The notes under the pieces: generated by a model
Seen by the model: only the letters and a program-made list of their open reading frames with translations
Databases searched by the model: none
What the model was told of the DNA's origin: nothing
In this document: positions 1-10,100 of the stretch, in pieces
How the letters are laid out: every line of letters begins with the position of its first letter
How positions within the stretch are numbered: the stretch's first letter is position 1
Program-made: the position numbers and the translations under genes
Assembly (NCBI GenBank): GCA_018376135.1
Contig: JAHABX010000012.1
Span: 28,356 to 92,355, forward strand
DNA length: 64,000 nucleotides
Origin: Clostridiales bacterium
GTDB taxonomy: Bacteria; Bacillota; Clostridia; Lachnospirales; Lachnospiraceae
Direction of reading: 5' to 3'

Positions 1-676
1 CAATATATGCAGGAAAATCTTCTTTATAAAGATTTATTTGTTTTACTGCCTCAATTTCTTTCTTTGACAAGGAAACGTCTTTGTTCGTATCAATTTTGTT
101 CAATACATAGTTTCTGAACACCTCGTCCGGAAAATTTGTCGCATCAATCTGGATCTCGTCCTCTGCCGATACAGCTGCTGCCTTCTCTGGTGCCTTCATC
201 ACACTATACACTGCAACTGTTTCTGTTTCCACAAGCTCCACTGCTTCTTCCTTCTCCGGCGCCACTGGCTCTGTCGCTTTCTCTTCCTTCTCCGGTTCCA
301 CCGGCTCTTCCACTTCTTCTTCCTTCTCCGGTTCCACCGGCTCTTCCACTTCTTCTTTCTTCGCAGATTCCACCGGTTCTTCCACTTCTTCTTCCTTCTC
401 CGGTTCCACCGGCTCTGCCACTTCTTCTTCCTTCTCCGGTTCCACCGGCTCTTCCACTTCTTCTTTCTTCGCAGATTCCACCGGTTCTTCCGCTTCTTCT
501 TCCTTCTCCGGTTCCACCGGCTCTGCCGCTTCCTCTTCCTTTTCTGATTCTACCATTTCAATCTCGGCTGCCGCACTCTCCTGCGCCTGTACGGTCATCA
601 TCGGTCCAGCCGCCTCAAACGCACATACGGCAATTACCATTCCAGCCGCAATTTTTCGTTTTATTTTTCTGATCAT
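1..676 (-). CDS. Secreted repeat-containing surface protein, N-terminal part (3' end outside window)
   Basis: Open reading frame of 225 codons that runs off the left edge. It starts at ATG 676-674, about 10 nt after a GGGGG motif. Residues 1-32 form a signal peptide (basic MIRKIKRK, hydrophobic core, cut near VQAQE). Residues 45-140 are eight tandem 12-residue units of the form EKEEEVEEPVEP or AKKEEVEEPVEP, an extended acidic, proline-spaced stalk. After it comes IDATNFPDEVFRNYV...DTNKDVSLSKKEIEAVK, the cap that precedes leucine-rich repeats in many clostridial cell-surface (internalin/BspA-like) proteins, and which contains an EF-hand-like DTNKDVSLS. I infer a wall-exposed LRR protein; the LRRs themselves lie outside the window. 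The high G/C skew of the repeat makes a false long reading frame on the other strand. Confidence 0.8.
   Translation of the reverse strand, partial: MIRKIKRKIAAGMVIAVCAFEAAGPMMTVQAQESAAAEIEMVESEKEEEAAEPVEPEKEEEAEEPVESAKKEEVEEPVEPEKEEEVAEPVEPEKEEEVEEPVESAKKEEVEEPVEPEKEEEVEEPVEPEKEEKATEPVAPEKEEAVELVETETVAVYSVMKAPEKAAAVSAEDEIQIDATNFPDEVFRNYVLNKIDTNKDVSLSKKEIEAVKQINLYKEDFPAYI
257..544 (-). repeat. Eight in-frame 36-bp tandem repeats (E/K/V/P stalk)
   Basis: Eight consecutive 36-bp units encode 12-residue blocks in the surface protein, residues 45-140. Two block types, EKEEE-type and AKKEE-type, are arranged in a higher-order pattern: the three-block set EKEEEVxEPVEP, EKEEExEEPVES, AKKEEVEEPVEP occurs twice in a row. 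This suggests expansion by unequal recombination of a 108-bp unit. Copy number is probably variable between strains. Confidence 0.85.
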
Positions 677-786
677 TTCACAATGGTCCCCCTTTATTTT
701 TTAGTATAATTTTATTAAGTTTTTACTGTTTTTTCAATCATATTTTACTAAAATTTTTATTTTTTTTATTTTTTGTAAAAAATAGA

Positions 787-820
787 CAAAAAAAAGACTT
801 AAATACATCATTTAAGTCTT
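787..820 (-). terminator. Rho-independent terminator of the lacI-type gene
   Basis: On the minus strand AAGACTTAAA, loop TGATGTA, TTTAAGTCTT, then a run of T. The stem overlaps the stop codon of the LacI gene. Confidence 0.8.
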
Positions 821-1830
821 CTTACGCTTTCTCTTTTTATTAAAGTTGACGAAATCAAGATCTTTACCGGAACACTTCCGGCACCTTTAAGCTGTTTTCC
901 CATTAACTCTACCGCTGCTTTTGCCATATCATGTAAATGAATGCTAATGCTGGTCAATTGAGGCTGCAGCAAAGTTGCAAGGGATGTATCATTATAGCTC
1001 AATACACTGTAATCATCCGGCACCTGATACCCCTGTGCCTTCAATGCCCGGATAATTCCAATGGCAGTTGCCTCATTAAAAGCAAAAAATGCTGTGACCC
1101 GATCTGTTGTTTCTTTCAGGTACTTCTCCACCCGCTCCGATACATCATTGGAGCGCCAGACCGTATCAAGAAAAACCCCTTTCAGATCTGTTCTGTATGA
1201 CTGTATATACTCTTCAAAAAACTTCCTTCTCTTCTCCGGAGCCTCACGTCCCATAGAGTCTGTCGAAAATTCCGGACCAACAAATGCAATTTTCTCATGT
1301 CCCATCTCCGCCAGATACTCAATTCCCTGACTGACTCCAAGACTAAAATTAGGTGTCACTGCTGAATATATCTGCTCAAACGGAGAAGAATCCACAAAAA
1401 CAATTTTATCTGTCCACTGTCTCATAGCTTCAATCTGCTCTTCCAGGAACTGACCAATAGCCAGAATTCCATCCAGTTCTGTCTGAACAATGCTCCGATA
1501 GCAGCCTTGGTCTTCGTCATACTGAAGAGCGATTGTCTCCAACCCACTTTCAAAGCAACAGCTTTCCACATTTCTCTTCAGGTATAAATAATAAGGATCC
1601 TCTAACTGATTATGAATATCCATCATCTCCACGATCCCAATCTTCGGAGGTGCTGCTTTTGCTTTTTTACTCTGCCCTTTTTTTCCTGTATAATCCAGTT
1701 TCCCCGCAGCTTCCAAAATTATCTTCCGCGTATTTTCCGTAACGCTAAGCGACTTGTCTTCATTCAGAACTCGGGATATGGTTGCGATAGAATACCCTGT
1801 AAGCTGCGATAAATCTTTCAGTGTCCCCAT
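808..1830 (-). CDS. LacI/GalR-family transcriptional regulator
   Basis: 340 residues, the usual length of the family. The N-terminus TLKDLSQLTGYSIATISRVLN is the LacI helix-turn-helix plus hinge helix; the rest is a periplasmic-binding-protein-like sensor domain (KIGIVEMMD..., ending in the dimer region LTSISIHLHDMAKAAVELM typical of GalR/EbgR-like regulators). It should repress a sugar-use gene set when no inducer is bound. It lies alone, with its own promoter and terminator, divergent from the DUF1846 gene, so its target is not obvious here; the upstream surface-protein gene or distant sugar genes are possible. The effector cannot be named from sequence. Confidence 0.9.
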   Translation of the reverse strand: MGTLKDLSQLTGYSIATISRVLNEDKSLSVTENTRKIILEAAGKLDYTGKKGQSKKAKAAPPKIGIVEMMDIHNQLEDPYYLYLKRNVESCCFESGLETIALQYDEDQGCYRSIVQTELDGILAIGQFLEEQIEAMRQWTDKIVFVDSSPFEQIYSAVTPNFSLGVSQGIEYLAEMGHEKIAFVGPEFSTDSMGREAPEKRRKFFEEYIQSYRTDLKGVFLDTVWRSNDVSERVEKYLKETTDRVTAFFAFNEATAIGIIRALKAQGYQVPDDYSVLSYNDTSLATLLQPQLTSISIHLHDMAKAAVELMGKQLKGAGSVPVKILISSTLIKRESVRRLK

Positions 1831-1875
1831 TTTTTATATTTTTCCTTTACTTTTTTACCTATTTTACCTGTGAAA

Positions 1876-1904
1876 ATCATATCATCATTCAAATTGCAAC
1901 GCAA
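1876..1904 (-). promoter_or_regulatory. Candidate sigma-A promoter for the lacI-type gene
   Basis: Minus-strand TTGCGT (1904-1899), 17-nt spacer, TATGAT (1881-1876), 46 bp before the start codon. The -35 is weak. Confidence 0.45.
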
Positions 1905-1973
1905 GAAAATTCTTCAGGCATGAATACAGGGGCGTTTATATCACAGATTAATCCTGTTCTTAAATATAAATGA

Positions 1974-2002
1974 TGGATTATTACACTTGATTGTGTTATA
2001 CT
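1974..2002 (+). promoter_or_regulatory. Candidate sigma-A promoter for the DUF1846 gene
   Basis: TGGATT, 17-nt spacer, TATACT (1997-2002), ending 51 bp before the ATG. The motif GATTAATC occurs on both sides of the promoter (around 1945-1955 and 2027-2036), a possible operator pair. Confidence 0.45.
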
Positions 2003-2053
2003 GTTTCCCATAAGGCTTTCAAGCACTGATTAATCTTACCACAGGGAAAGAAT

Positions 2054-3517
2054 ATGATGAAAACAGGATTTGATAATGAAAAATATTTAAAAATGCAGTC
2101 GGAACATATCATGGAACGCATCAGCCAGTTCGATAATAAGCTTTATCTGGAATTTGGCGGCAAGCTTGTGGATGACTTCCATGCAACCCGTGTACTTCCG
2201 GGCTTCGCGGCTGACAGTAAACTCCAGATGCTGATGCAGCTTGCTCCCCAGGCAGAGATCGTTATGGTCGTCAGCGCATCCGATATCGAGAAAAACAAGA
2301 TCCGCGGAGACCTTGGCATTACCTATGACAAGGATGTGATCCGCCTGATCGATGAATTCCGTTCCAGAGGACTCTATGTAGGGAGCGTGGTCCTGACCAA
2401 ATTCACAGGTCAGCAGAGCGCTATTCTCTATCAGAAGCGGCTGGAAAATATGGGCATTAAGGTATACCGGCACTATCTGATCGCCGGATATCCCACCAAC
2501 CTCCCTCTCATTGTCAGCGAGGAGGGCTACGGAAAAAATGATTACATCGAAACGACCAGGCCACTGGTCATCGTCACAGCGCCCGGACCGGGCAGCGGCA
2601 AGATGGGCACCTGCCTGTCTCAGCTCTATCATGAACATAAGCGCGGAATCCGCGCGGGCTATGCAAAGTTCGAGACGTTCCCAATCTGGAACCTGCCTCT
2701 GAAGCACCCGGTGAATCTGGCATACGAAGCTGCAACCGCAGACCTGAACGATATCAACATGATCGACCCCTTCCATCTGGAGGCTTATGGAAAAACCGCT
2801 GTAAACTACAACCGTGACGTGGAGATCTTCCCCGTCCTGAATGCCATCTTTGAGAGGATCTACGGGAAGAGCCCCTACAAGTCTCCTACAGATATGGGCG
2901 TAAATATGGTTGGAAACTGCATCTTTGACGATGAGGCATGCAGAGACGCTTCCCGGCAGGAGATCATCCGCCGCTACTATCAGGCAATTGCCGGAGTCGC
3001 AGACGGCACACGTACAGAAGAGGAAGCCTTTAAGATCGAACTGCTGATGAACCAGCTGCAGCTCACGGTCCATGACCGCCGCATCGTTCTTCCGGCACTG
3101 GAGCGGGAAGAGAAGACCGGTGCTCCCGCAGTTGCCCTTGAGCTTCCTGACGGCAGGATCGTGACCGGCAAGACCGGAGATCTGCTTGGTCCCAGTGCAG
3201 CCGTACTGCTCAATGCGCTGAAGGAGCTGGCAGGCATCCCCCATGAGAAGCACATTATTTCTCCGGATGCCATTGAACCGATCCAGACCCTGAAGACACA
3301 ATATCTGGGAAGCAGGAATCCCCGTCTTCACACAGACGAGGTACTGATCGCCCTGTCTTCCACCGCATCGGCAAACGAAGCTGCCGCCCTTGCCATGAAA
3401 CAGCTTCCCAAGCTGCAGGGCTGTCAGGTACATTCCAGCGTCATGCTTCCTGCTGTGGACAAGAAAATCTTCCAGAAGCTGGACTGCGAAGTCACCTGTG
3501 AACCCAAATATGAATAA
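2054..3517 (+). CDS. DUF1846 domain-containing protein
   Basis: 487 residues, full length for the DUF1846 family, which is widespread in Firmicutes and Actinobacteria and has no firmly assigned reaction. The protein carries a glycine-rich APGPGSGKMGTCLSQ segment near residue 180, which resembles a nucleotide-binding loop, and the conserved run HKRGIRAGYAKFETFPIWNLPLKHPVN. The start ATG 2054 follows AGGGAAAG; the second ATG (2057) is an alternative. It is a single-gene unit, divergent from the LacI regulator and closed by a strong terminator. I recognise the family by its length and central motif, not by function. Confidence 0.88.
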   Translation: MMKTGFDNEKYLKMQSEHIMERISQFDNKLYLEFGGKLVDDFHATRVLPGFAADSKLQMLMQLAPQAEIVMVVSASDIEKNKIRGDLGITYDKDVIRLIDEFRSRGLYVGSVVLTKFTGQQSAILYQKRLENMGIKVYRHYLIAGYPTNLPLIVSEEGYGKNDYIETTRPLVIVTAPGPGSGKMGTCLSQLYHEHKRGIRAGYAKFETFPIWNLPLKHPVNLAYEAATADLNDINMIDPFHLEAYGKTAVNYNRDVEIFPVLNAIFERIYGKSPYKSPTDMGVNMVGNCIFDDEACRDASRQEIIRRYYQAIAGVADGTRTEEEAFKIELLMNQLQLTVHDRRIVLPALEREEKTGAPAVALELPDGRIVTGKTGDLLGPSAAVLLNALKELAGIPHEKHIISPDAIEPIQTLKTQYLGSRNPRLHTDEVLIALSSTASANEAAALAMKQLPKLQGCQVHSSVMLPAVDKKIFQKLDCEVTCEPKYE

Positions 3518-3540
3518 CCGCGTGCGTCAGGCACATCACA

Positions 3541-3587
3541 TAAAAGCAGGGCTGCTGCATCCGAAAGATGCAGCAGCCCTGCTTTTA
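3541..3587. terminator. Strong bidirectional terminator between DUF1846 gene and pncB
   Basis: Perfect 16-bp stem, GCAGGGCTGCTGCATC, loop CGAAA, with AAAA before and TTTT after the stem, so it works in both directions for the two convergent genes. Confidence 0.9.
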
Positions 3588-3588
3588 T

Positions 3589-5040
3589 TTATCCGTGTAT
3601 TTTATTCAAAAGGTCCGTCTTCATCTTATACAGACGATCCGACAGATCCACATACACCTCATGAGGATTCACAAGTCTCCTTGTCTCATCCCAAAGGGTA
3701 TTCTGCTCCTCCATACAGAACCGGCGGATCTCCATGACAGACGGGGAAGTGTAGACACATTCACCCTTGTCAAAAACCTGCACCATCAGTTCCTTCATCT
3801 CGTAGGTTCCGCCCTTGAGCCGTGTCTTCTTCCAGGTCTCGATCGGATCAAAGATCACCAGATCCTGCTCCGGATCAAACACATCGTCTACCAGACAGAT
3901 CAGGTCTGCCTTCAGCTTGCCGTTCTCCTTCTCATAAATACGATATACCGTCTTATTGCCGGGATTCGTGATCTTCTCCGAATTCTCGGAGAGCTTGATC
4001 TTCGGAATAAATTCCCCGTCTCCCTGCTTGATCGCAGCCAGCTTATACACACCGCCGAATGCCGGACAGTCTCTGGAAGTGATCAGATTCGTTCCAACGC
4101 CCCAGGAGTTGATCTTCGCACCCTGAGTCTTCAGGCTGTCGATCAGGTATTCATCCAGGTCACTGGATGCTGCAATGGATGCCTCCGGGAAGCCCGCCGC
4201 ATCCAGCATCTTCCTTGCCTCCTTGGACAGATATGCCAGATCTCCGCTGTCCAGACGGATTCCGTACCGTCCCTTCAGCTTGTTCTCTTTTCTCATTTCC
4301 TCGAAAACGCGGATTGCATTGGGAACACCGGATTTCAAGGTATCATAGGTATCCACAAGCAGTGTACATGCTTCCGGGTACATCTCCGAATAAGTCTTAA
4401 ACGCTGTATACTCATCCGGGAAGCTCATGATCCAGCTGTGAGCATGTGTTCCGAGCACCGGAACGTCAAACAGCTTTCCGGTCAGCACATTGGAGGTTCC
4501 GATACATCCTCCGATCATGGCAGCACGCGCACCATAGGTTCCCGCATCCGGTCCCTGGGCACGGCGAAGCCCGAATTCCATAATGCCGTCACCTCTTGCC
4601 GCATTCACCACACGGGCAGCCTTCGTTGCGATCAGACTCTGATGGTTGATGATGTTCAGGATCGCAGTCTCAACCAGCTGCGCCTCCATGATGGGTGCGA
4701 TCACTTTCACCAATGGCTCTCTTGGAAATACCACGGTTCCCTCGGGAATCGCATAGATATCTCCGCTGAACCGGAAGTTGCTCAGATACTCCAGAAAGTC
4801 CTCCTCGAAGATGCCGAGGCTTCTCAGGTAATCCACATCCTCCCTGGAAAAATGCAGATTCCTGATATAATCAATGACCTGGTCCAGTCCTGCTGCAATG
4901 GCATAGCCATTCCCGCACGGATTGCTGCGGTAAAACGCATCAAAGATAACTGTTTCCTGTACCGGATTCTTAAAATATCCCTGCATCATGGTCAATTCAT
5001 ACAGGTCCGTCAGAAGCGTCAGATTCTGTGTTGTACTCAT
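3589..5040 (-). CDS. pncB: Nicotinate phosphoribosyltransferase
   Basis: 483 residues. Joins nicotinate to PRPP with ATP hydrolysis to give nicotinate mononucleotide, the salvage entry to NAD. The N-terminus LLTDLYELTMMQGYF, the central EFGLRRAQGPDAG and GTHAHSWIMSFPDE (the phosphorylated-His region of the family) and RLDSGDLAYLS are diagnostic. Length matches the long bacterial form. It is the last gene of a minus-strand run behind pth, mfd and two lipoprotein foldases, 29 bp after the nearer foldase, and ends at the shared terminator. A good Shine-Dalgarno (GGAGGGAATTTCC) precedes the ATG. Confidence 0.95.
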   Translation of the reverse strand: MSTTQNLTLLTDLYELTMMQGYFKNPVQETVIFDAFYRSNPCGNGYAIAAGLDQVIDYIRNLHFSREDVDYLRSLGIFEEDFLEYLSNFRFSGDIYAIPEGTVVFPREPLVKVIAPIMEAQLVETAILNIINHQSLIATKAARVVNAARGDGIMEFGLRRAQGPDAGTYGARAAMIGGCIGTSNVLTGKLFDVPVLGTHAHSWIMSFPDEYTAFKTYSEMYPEACTLLVDTYDTLKSGVPNAIRVFEEMRKENKLKGRYGIRLDSGDLAYLSKEARKMLDAAGFPEASIAASSDLDEYLIDSLKTQGAKINSWGVGTNLITSRDCPAFGGVYKLAAIKQGDGEFIPKIKLSENSEKITNPGNKTVYRIYEKENGKLKADLICLVDDVFDPEQDLVIFDPIETWKKTRLKGGTYEMKELMVQVFDKGECVYTSPSVMEIRRFCMEEQNTLWDETRRLVNPHEVYVDLSDRLYKMKTDLLNKIHG

Positions 5041-5069
5041 TGGAAATTCCCTCCTGTTTTCCCTGCCGG

Positions 5070-6089
5070 CTATTCTGCTGCCGGCACCTGAAAGATCCTC
5101 TCAAAGGTAAGAGACTGGATCTGTTCGTCATTTGTCGTGATCTCGGAAGCTTCCCTGATCGGATCGATCCATGCAGCATAAGCCTCATTCTCTCTCTCTG
5201 CCAGAAGACTCTGCTTCTTCGTCTCCGTTGCTTCCTCGTCGTAGGTACTCTCCATATAGACAATATAGTAGCCGCTCTCTGCCTCGATCACCCCGGAGAA
5301 CTCTCCGTCCGCCAGTGCATCCGCCGCATTGCGGACTGCCTCATTCAGCGTACTGTCATCCCTGCCGTAGGTCATGGAGGCGGCTGTCAGTTCCTCTGCC
5401 TCCGCTGCTGCATTCAGATCACCGCTCTCCTTCGCCGCTGCCAGGATACGCTCCATCATGCTCATCTTCTCTGCGAGCTCGTCTTCGGTCAGCTCCGTCA
5501 CATTGCCCTCTGCATCTGAGGTTCCTACTGTAGATGTCATCACATAAGAAATCCTCTTCTGTGCAACCTCTTCCGGATCTACCTCTGTATCGATCGTTGC
5601 CGCCCGGTCATTGTATACTTTGGACTGTAATGCCATCAGCTCCAGTACATGGGTCACAGCAGCCTCATCCGCACTCATAACCTCCAGCGTCTTACTGTCA
5701 TTGGATGCAATAAACGCCTTTGCAGCCTCTGAAGCCTTCATCTTTTCTTCCTCTGTCAGTGAGATTCCCAGCTCTTCTGCATGGGCGCTCACCAGATAAT
5801 ACTCCTGCAGGGTCTCCACAACCGTATCCCGGACAGTCTCACCATAAGGCACTCCCAGTCCCATCAGATCCTGCTGCATGAAATCCTCACCAAAATACAT
5901 GCCATAGACGTTCTGTAACTGTGTCTGCTGATAACGCAGATAAAAATTCAGTTCCCCCATGGGTATGGAAACACCGTCCACATTCATTGCTTCTGCAGTG
6001 GCGTCCAGTGTATTGCTTCCGGAACATCCGGTAAGTGCTGTCATCATCACGAACAGAAGGACAAGAAATCCTGCCATCCTCTTTTTCAT
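5070..6089 (-). CDS. Lipoprotein with SurA/PrsA-like foldase architecture
   Basis: 339 residues. Signal peptide with lipobox LTGC (Cys about 22), so it is a lipid-anchored, extracytoplasmic protein. After the anchor comes a helical SurA/PrsA-type chaperone segment (NVDGVSIPMGELNFYLRYQQTQ), then a parvulin-like region (RISYVMTSTVGTSDAEGNVTELTEDE... LADGEFSGVIEAESGYYIVYM). Probably a peptidyl-prolyl isomerase/foldase for secreted proteins. The rotamase core is divergent: the GDLG and GGHS-like active-site motifs are not evident, so chaperone rather than isomerase activity is quite possible. A paralog of the same plan lies directly upstream. Confidence 0.82.
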   Translation of the reverse strand: MKKRMAGFLVLLFVMMTALTGCSGSNTLDATAEAMNVDGVSIPMGELNFYLRYQQTQLQNVYGMYFGEDFMQQDLMGLGVPYGETVRDTVVETLQEYYLVSAHAEELGISLTEEEKMKASEAAKAFIASNDSKTLEVMSADEAAVTHVLELMALQSKVYNDRAATIDTEVDPEEVAQKRISYVMTSTVGTSDAEGNVTELTEDELAEKMSMMERILAAAKESGDLNAAAEAEELTAASMTYGRDDSTLNEAVRNAADALADGEFSGVIEAESGYYIVYMESTYDEEATETKKQSLLAERENEAYAAWIDPIREASEITTNDEQIQSLTFERIFQVPAAE

Positions 6090-6142
6090 AGTCTGATCCT
6101 CCTAAGTTTATATAATGCTTCCATTATATGCTTTTTTTATTT

Positions 6143-7189
6143 TCAGAGCAACTCCTTTAACACAATTTTCACATCGACCAGTTCCAGTACCTCCTGATGA
6201 AGCTGGATCCGGGCGGCCTGCTCCCATTCCTCAAGGAGCTCTGCAAACTTCTCTTCCCGGGCAAGCCCTGTCAGGTATTCCCGCCAGTACTCTGTCCCCT
6301 CTTCATCGTAGTCACTGGTATGCTGGACCAGGAACCAGCCCTCCTCTGTCTCTATGGGATCGGAGATCTCTCCCACGTCCAGAAGCCTTGCCGCATCCAG
6401 CATCAGAGGCTCCTGTCCGTCTCCCTCGTTGGAAGCTCCCATACTGGACTCGATCGGAGTCATTCCTTCCGCTTCCGCTGCCTCCTTCAGATTCCCGCTT
6501 TCCCGCGCCTTTCTGCAAAGCTCCTGCGCCGCTTCCGTGCGCCGCGCCACCTCTTCTTCTGTAAAGGGCGTCATATTGCCTTCCTCATCCCGGATTCCGG
6601 TGGTGGAGATCAGCACATAGCAGATCCCTTCCCGATGTATCTTTTCCTCCGGAATGTCCGGAGTATAATCAGCCACTGCCGCTTCCGCGGTCAGACCGGA
6701 CAGTTCATTCTCACAGAGCATCTCATATACAAACTCCTCATCTGCTCCTGCATATTCCAGAAGCGCTTCATGATACGCCTCCATAAACTGCCCCGCCCGT
6801 TCACGAAGCTGTCCCTTCGCCTCCTCCGACAGAGCCGCTTCATATTCTCCGGCATGCTGATTGATCAGATGGGTCCGGCAGACTGTCTCCAGAACCTGCT
6901 CCTTCAGGCTGTCCGCCATGGTAGTTCCGTCTTCATCCACCTGGCGGCTCCACATATCATCTCCATAGGATTCCAGATAGTCCTTTTCCCACTGCATCTG
7001 ATTCATACGTACATAAAAGTTCCATTCCCGCAGGCTGATCTCCTCGCCGTCTATGACGGCTGCCGCAGTATCCGCATCAGCCACTTTGGAAACGGCTCCT
7101 GACTGCGTAAGTTCCCTGTTATCTCCGCCGGAGCAGCCGCACATTCCAAGGCTGACTGCCAGCAGCAGGGTCATGATTTTTCTCTTCAT
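6143..7189 (-). CDS. Second SurA/PrsA-like lipoprotein foldase (paralog)
   Basis: 348 residues from ATG 7189, which has the Shine-Dalgarno GGAGGAATAAG inside the end of mfd; a longer upstream start (7228) would lack both ribosome site and signal peptide. Lipobox GMCGC gives an acylated Cys. Same order of segments as its neighbour: DGEEISLREWNFYVRMNQMQW chaperone helix, then GICYVLISTTGIRDEEGNMTPFTEEE and DVGEISDPIETEEGWFLVQ of a divergent parvulin domain. The parallel motifs show a tandem duplication. The stop of mfd is 1 nt before its start, so it is translationally linked to mfd. Confidence 0.82.
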   Translation of the reverse strand: MKRKIMTLLLAVSLGMCGCSGGDNRELTQSGAVSKVADADTAAAVIDGEEISLREWNFYVRMNQMQWEKDYLESYGDDMWSRQVDEDGTTMADSLKEQVLETVCRTHLINQHAGEYEAALSEEAKGQLRERAGQFMEAYHEALLEYAGADEEFVYEMLCENELSGLTAEAAVADYTPDIPEEKIHREGICYVLISTTGIRDEEGNMTPFTEEEVARRTEAAQELCRKARESGNLKEAAEAEGMTPIESSMGASNEGDGQEPLMLDAARLLDVGEISDPIETEEGWFLVQHTSDYDEEGTEYWREYLTGLAREEKFAELLEEWEQAARIQLHQEVLELVDVKIVLKELL

Positions 7190-7190
7190 C

Positions 7191-10100
7191 TTATTCCTCC
7201 GGCTTTTGCAGCAACAGCTCCATCTCATCCAATATCTGCGCCGTCAGCTCCAGCAGAGCGTCCCCTGTCTTACGTCCCTTCCTTACCTTATAGATAAACT
7301 GCGGCGGATTTGCCTTCCGGAACTCCATGGTTCCGTTCATACGGGTGATCAGCTCCGGGATCCTCTCCGGGCAGATCTCCGCTTTCTCATACATCGTAAA
7401 TACGATCCGGTCCGGACGTCCCTGCATTTCCTTTATAAATAACCGATGCGCCACGCTCCGAAGCCTGGTGATGTCCAGAAGATTGAGTACGGATCTGGGC
7501 GGCTCGCCAAAGCGGTCGATCAGCTCCTCCAGCATATCGTCCCCTTCCGCTTCATTTTCCACTGCAGCGATTCTCTTGTAAATGTCAAGCTTCAGTGCTT
7601 CGTTGCGGATATAGTCTTCCGGAATATAAGCATCGATCTGCAGATCCACCACTGTCTCAAACTCATCCCCGACCTTCTGATCCTCTCCCTTCATCCTTTT
7701 GACGGCCTCGTTCAGCATCTTACAGTACAGATTATATCCCACTGCCTGCATATGTCCATGCTGCTTCTCTCCCAGAAGCGTACCCACTCCACGAATCTCC
7801 ATGTCTCTCATGGCGATCTTGAACCCGCTGCCCAGGTCCGAATATTCCCGGATGGCATGCAGCCTCTTTTCTGCCACTTCTTTCAGCATCTTATCCTTTT
7901 TGTACAGAAGGAACGCATAGGCTGTCCGATTGGAACGTCCCACTCTTCCTCGCAGCTGATAAAGCTGGGATAATCCCATACGGTCCGCATCCTGGATAAT
8001 GATCGTGTTTACGTTGGAAATGTCCATACCCGTCTCAATGATCGTGGTGGACACCAGAACATCTATCTCTCCCTCGATGAACCCATACATGATCTTCTCC
8101 AGATCACGTTCCCTCATCTTTCCATGGGCAAATGCCACATTCGCCTCAGGCACAAGCTCCTGGATCCGGCGTGCGGTATCCGCAATGGTATCCACCCGGT
8201 TATAGACATAATAGATCTGCCCTTCACGGGCAAGCTCCCTCTGTATCGCCGCACGGACCATTCCGTCATCATATTCACAGACATAGGTCTGGATCGGCAT
8301 ACGGTCAATAGGCGGCTCCTCCAGAACACTCATGTCACGGATGCCTGCCAGACTCATGTGCAGCGTTCGGGGGATCGGCGTTGCACTCAGGCTCAATACG
8401 TCCACATTGTTCTTCAGCTTCTTGAGCTTTTCCTTGTCAGATACACCAAACCGCTGCTCCTCATCAATGATCAGAAGCCCCAGATCCTTATATACCACAT
8501 CCTTGGACAGAACTCTGTGTGTTCCGATCACAATATCTACCAGACCCTTTTTCAGATCCTCCATCGTCCTTTTCTGCTGCGCCGGCGTGCGGAACCGGCA
8601 CAAAAGGTCGATCCGCACCGGAAATTCCTTCATCCGCTGTACAAAGGTATGATAGTGCTGCTGCGCCAGAATGGTTGTCGGCACCAGATAAACGACCTGC
8701 CTGCTCTCCTGTACCGCTTTGAATGCCGCCCGGATCGCAACCTCCGTCTTCCCATAGCCCACATCGCCGCAGACCAGACGGTCCATAATCCGGTCACTCT
8801 CCATATCCTTCTTTGTGTCCGCGATCGCCTTCTGCTGATCCTCTGTCTCTTCATAGGGAAAGAGCTCCTCAAATTCCTTCTGCCAGACCGTATCCGGTCC
8901 ATAGACAAAGCCCTTTTCCGACTGACGGGCAGCATACAGCTCCACCAGATCCTTTGCCACCAGCTGTACTGCCCCTCTTACCTTTGACTTCGTCTTCCTC
9001 CAGTCCTGGCCGCCCAGTGCATTGAGCTTCGGCACCTTCTCCGCATCCGCACTGCCGTATTTCTGGATCGCATCAAACTGAGTTGCCAGGATAAAAAGAC
9101 TGGCGCCCTGACTGTACTCGATCTTCATATAATCCTTCACGACCCGGTCCACCGTAATCTTCTCAATTCCCCGGTAAATACCAAGCCCGTGATTTTCATG
9201 CACCACATAATCTCCCACAGACAGATCGGTAAAGCTGCTGATCCTGCGCCCCTCGTAGGTTCTCTGCTTCTTCCGCTTTTTCTTCTTCTCCCTGCCGAAT
9301 ACATCCGTCTCCGATATGACCGCAAAACGGATCATAGGATATTCATAACCCCGGAACACATTTCCATGGACGACCATGGTCTCTCCCGGCTGTACGATCC
9401 GCTGCGGATCCTCACTGTAAAACGCATTCAGCTCTTCCGCCAGAAGCTCCTCTGCCAGACGTTTTCCTCTCGTCCTGGAAGCACTCATGAGGATGACCTG
9501 ATAACGTTCCTTTTTCCATCGCTTCAGATCCTTGATCAGAAGCTCGAAATGGTTATTGTAGGACTGGATGGACCGGGTGTCCAGCCGATACCGGTTCCGG
9601 AAATCCAGCCGCCGGTCCGTAGTCTCCAGTGTACACAGCACAGCTCCCCGGAAATGACCCAGACGGTGCAGGATCGTCTCACAGGAAAAGATCTCTTCCT
9701 CCTGTCCCTTCTCGATCTGCCCCTTTCCCATACGGTTCTCATAATTCTGACGGTATTCCTTCTCCACCGTCTCTCCACGTTCCAGCAGACGGTTCACCTC
9801 ATCCAGAAATACCAGGGACGGGTACTCTTTTATATAATCCAGAAGACTCACACCTTTGCAGTGATATTCTTCCGGACTCAACTCCGATGCCGGATACAAT
9901 GTGATTTCATCCAGGCTCTCCATCGACCTCTGGCTCTCCGCATCAAAGCTGCGGATAGAATCCACTTCCTCGCCCCACAGCTCAATACGGACAGGATTCT
10001 CCTCGGTCAGAGGATAGATATCCAGAATCCCTCCCCGGATGGCAAACTGTCCCGGCAGCTCTGCCTGTCCGGTTCGCTCATAGCCCATCCGCACCAGCCG

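Noticed and set aside
257..544. Regular 36-bp repeats as a possible CRISPR array
   Set aside because: Units abut without spacers and keep a coding frame; they are protein repeats.
136..672. Plus-strand open frame rich in Pro/Leu repeats
   Set aside because: It is the antisense reading of the in-frame E/K/V/P repeat of the surface protein; no ribosome site and no signal for translation.
2087..3433. 448-residue minus-strand frame opposite the DUF1846 gene
   Set aside because: Composition is that of an antisense shadow; the plus-strand protein has family motifs and a promoter.
3568..5091. 507-residue plus-strand frame opposite pncB
   Set aside because: Shadow of a confidently identified gene; begins inside the terminator.
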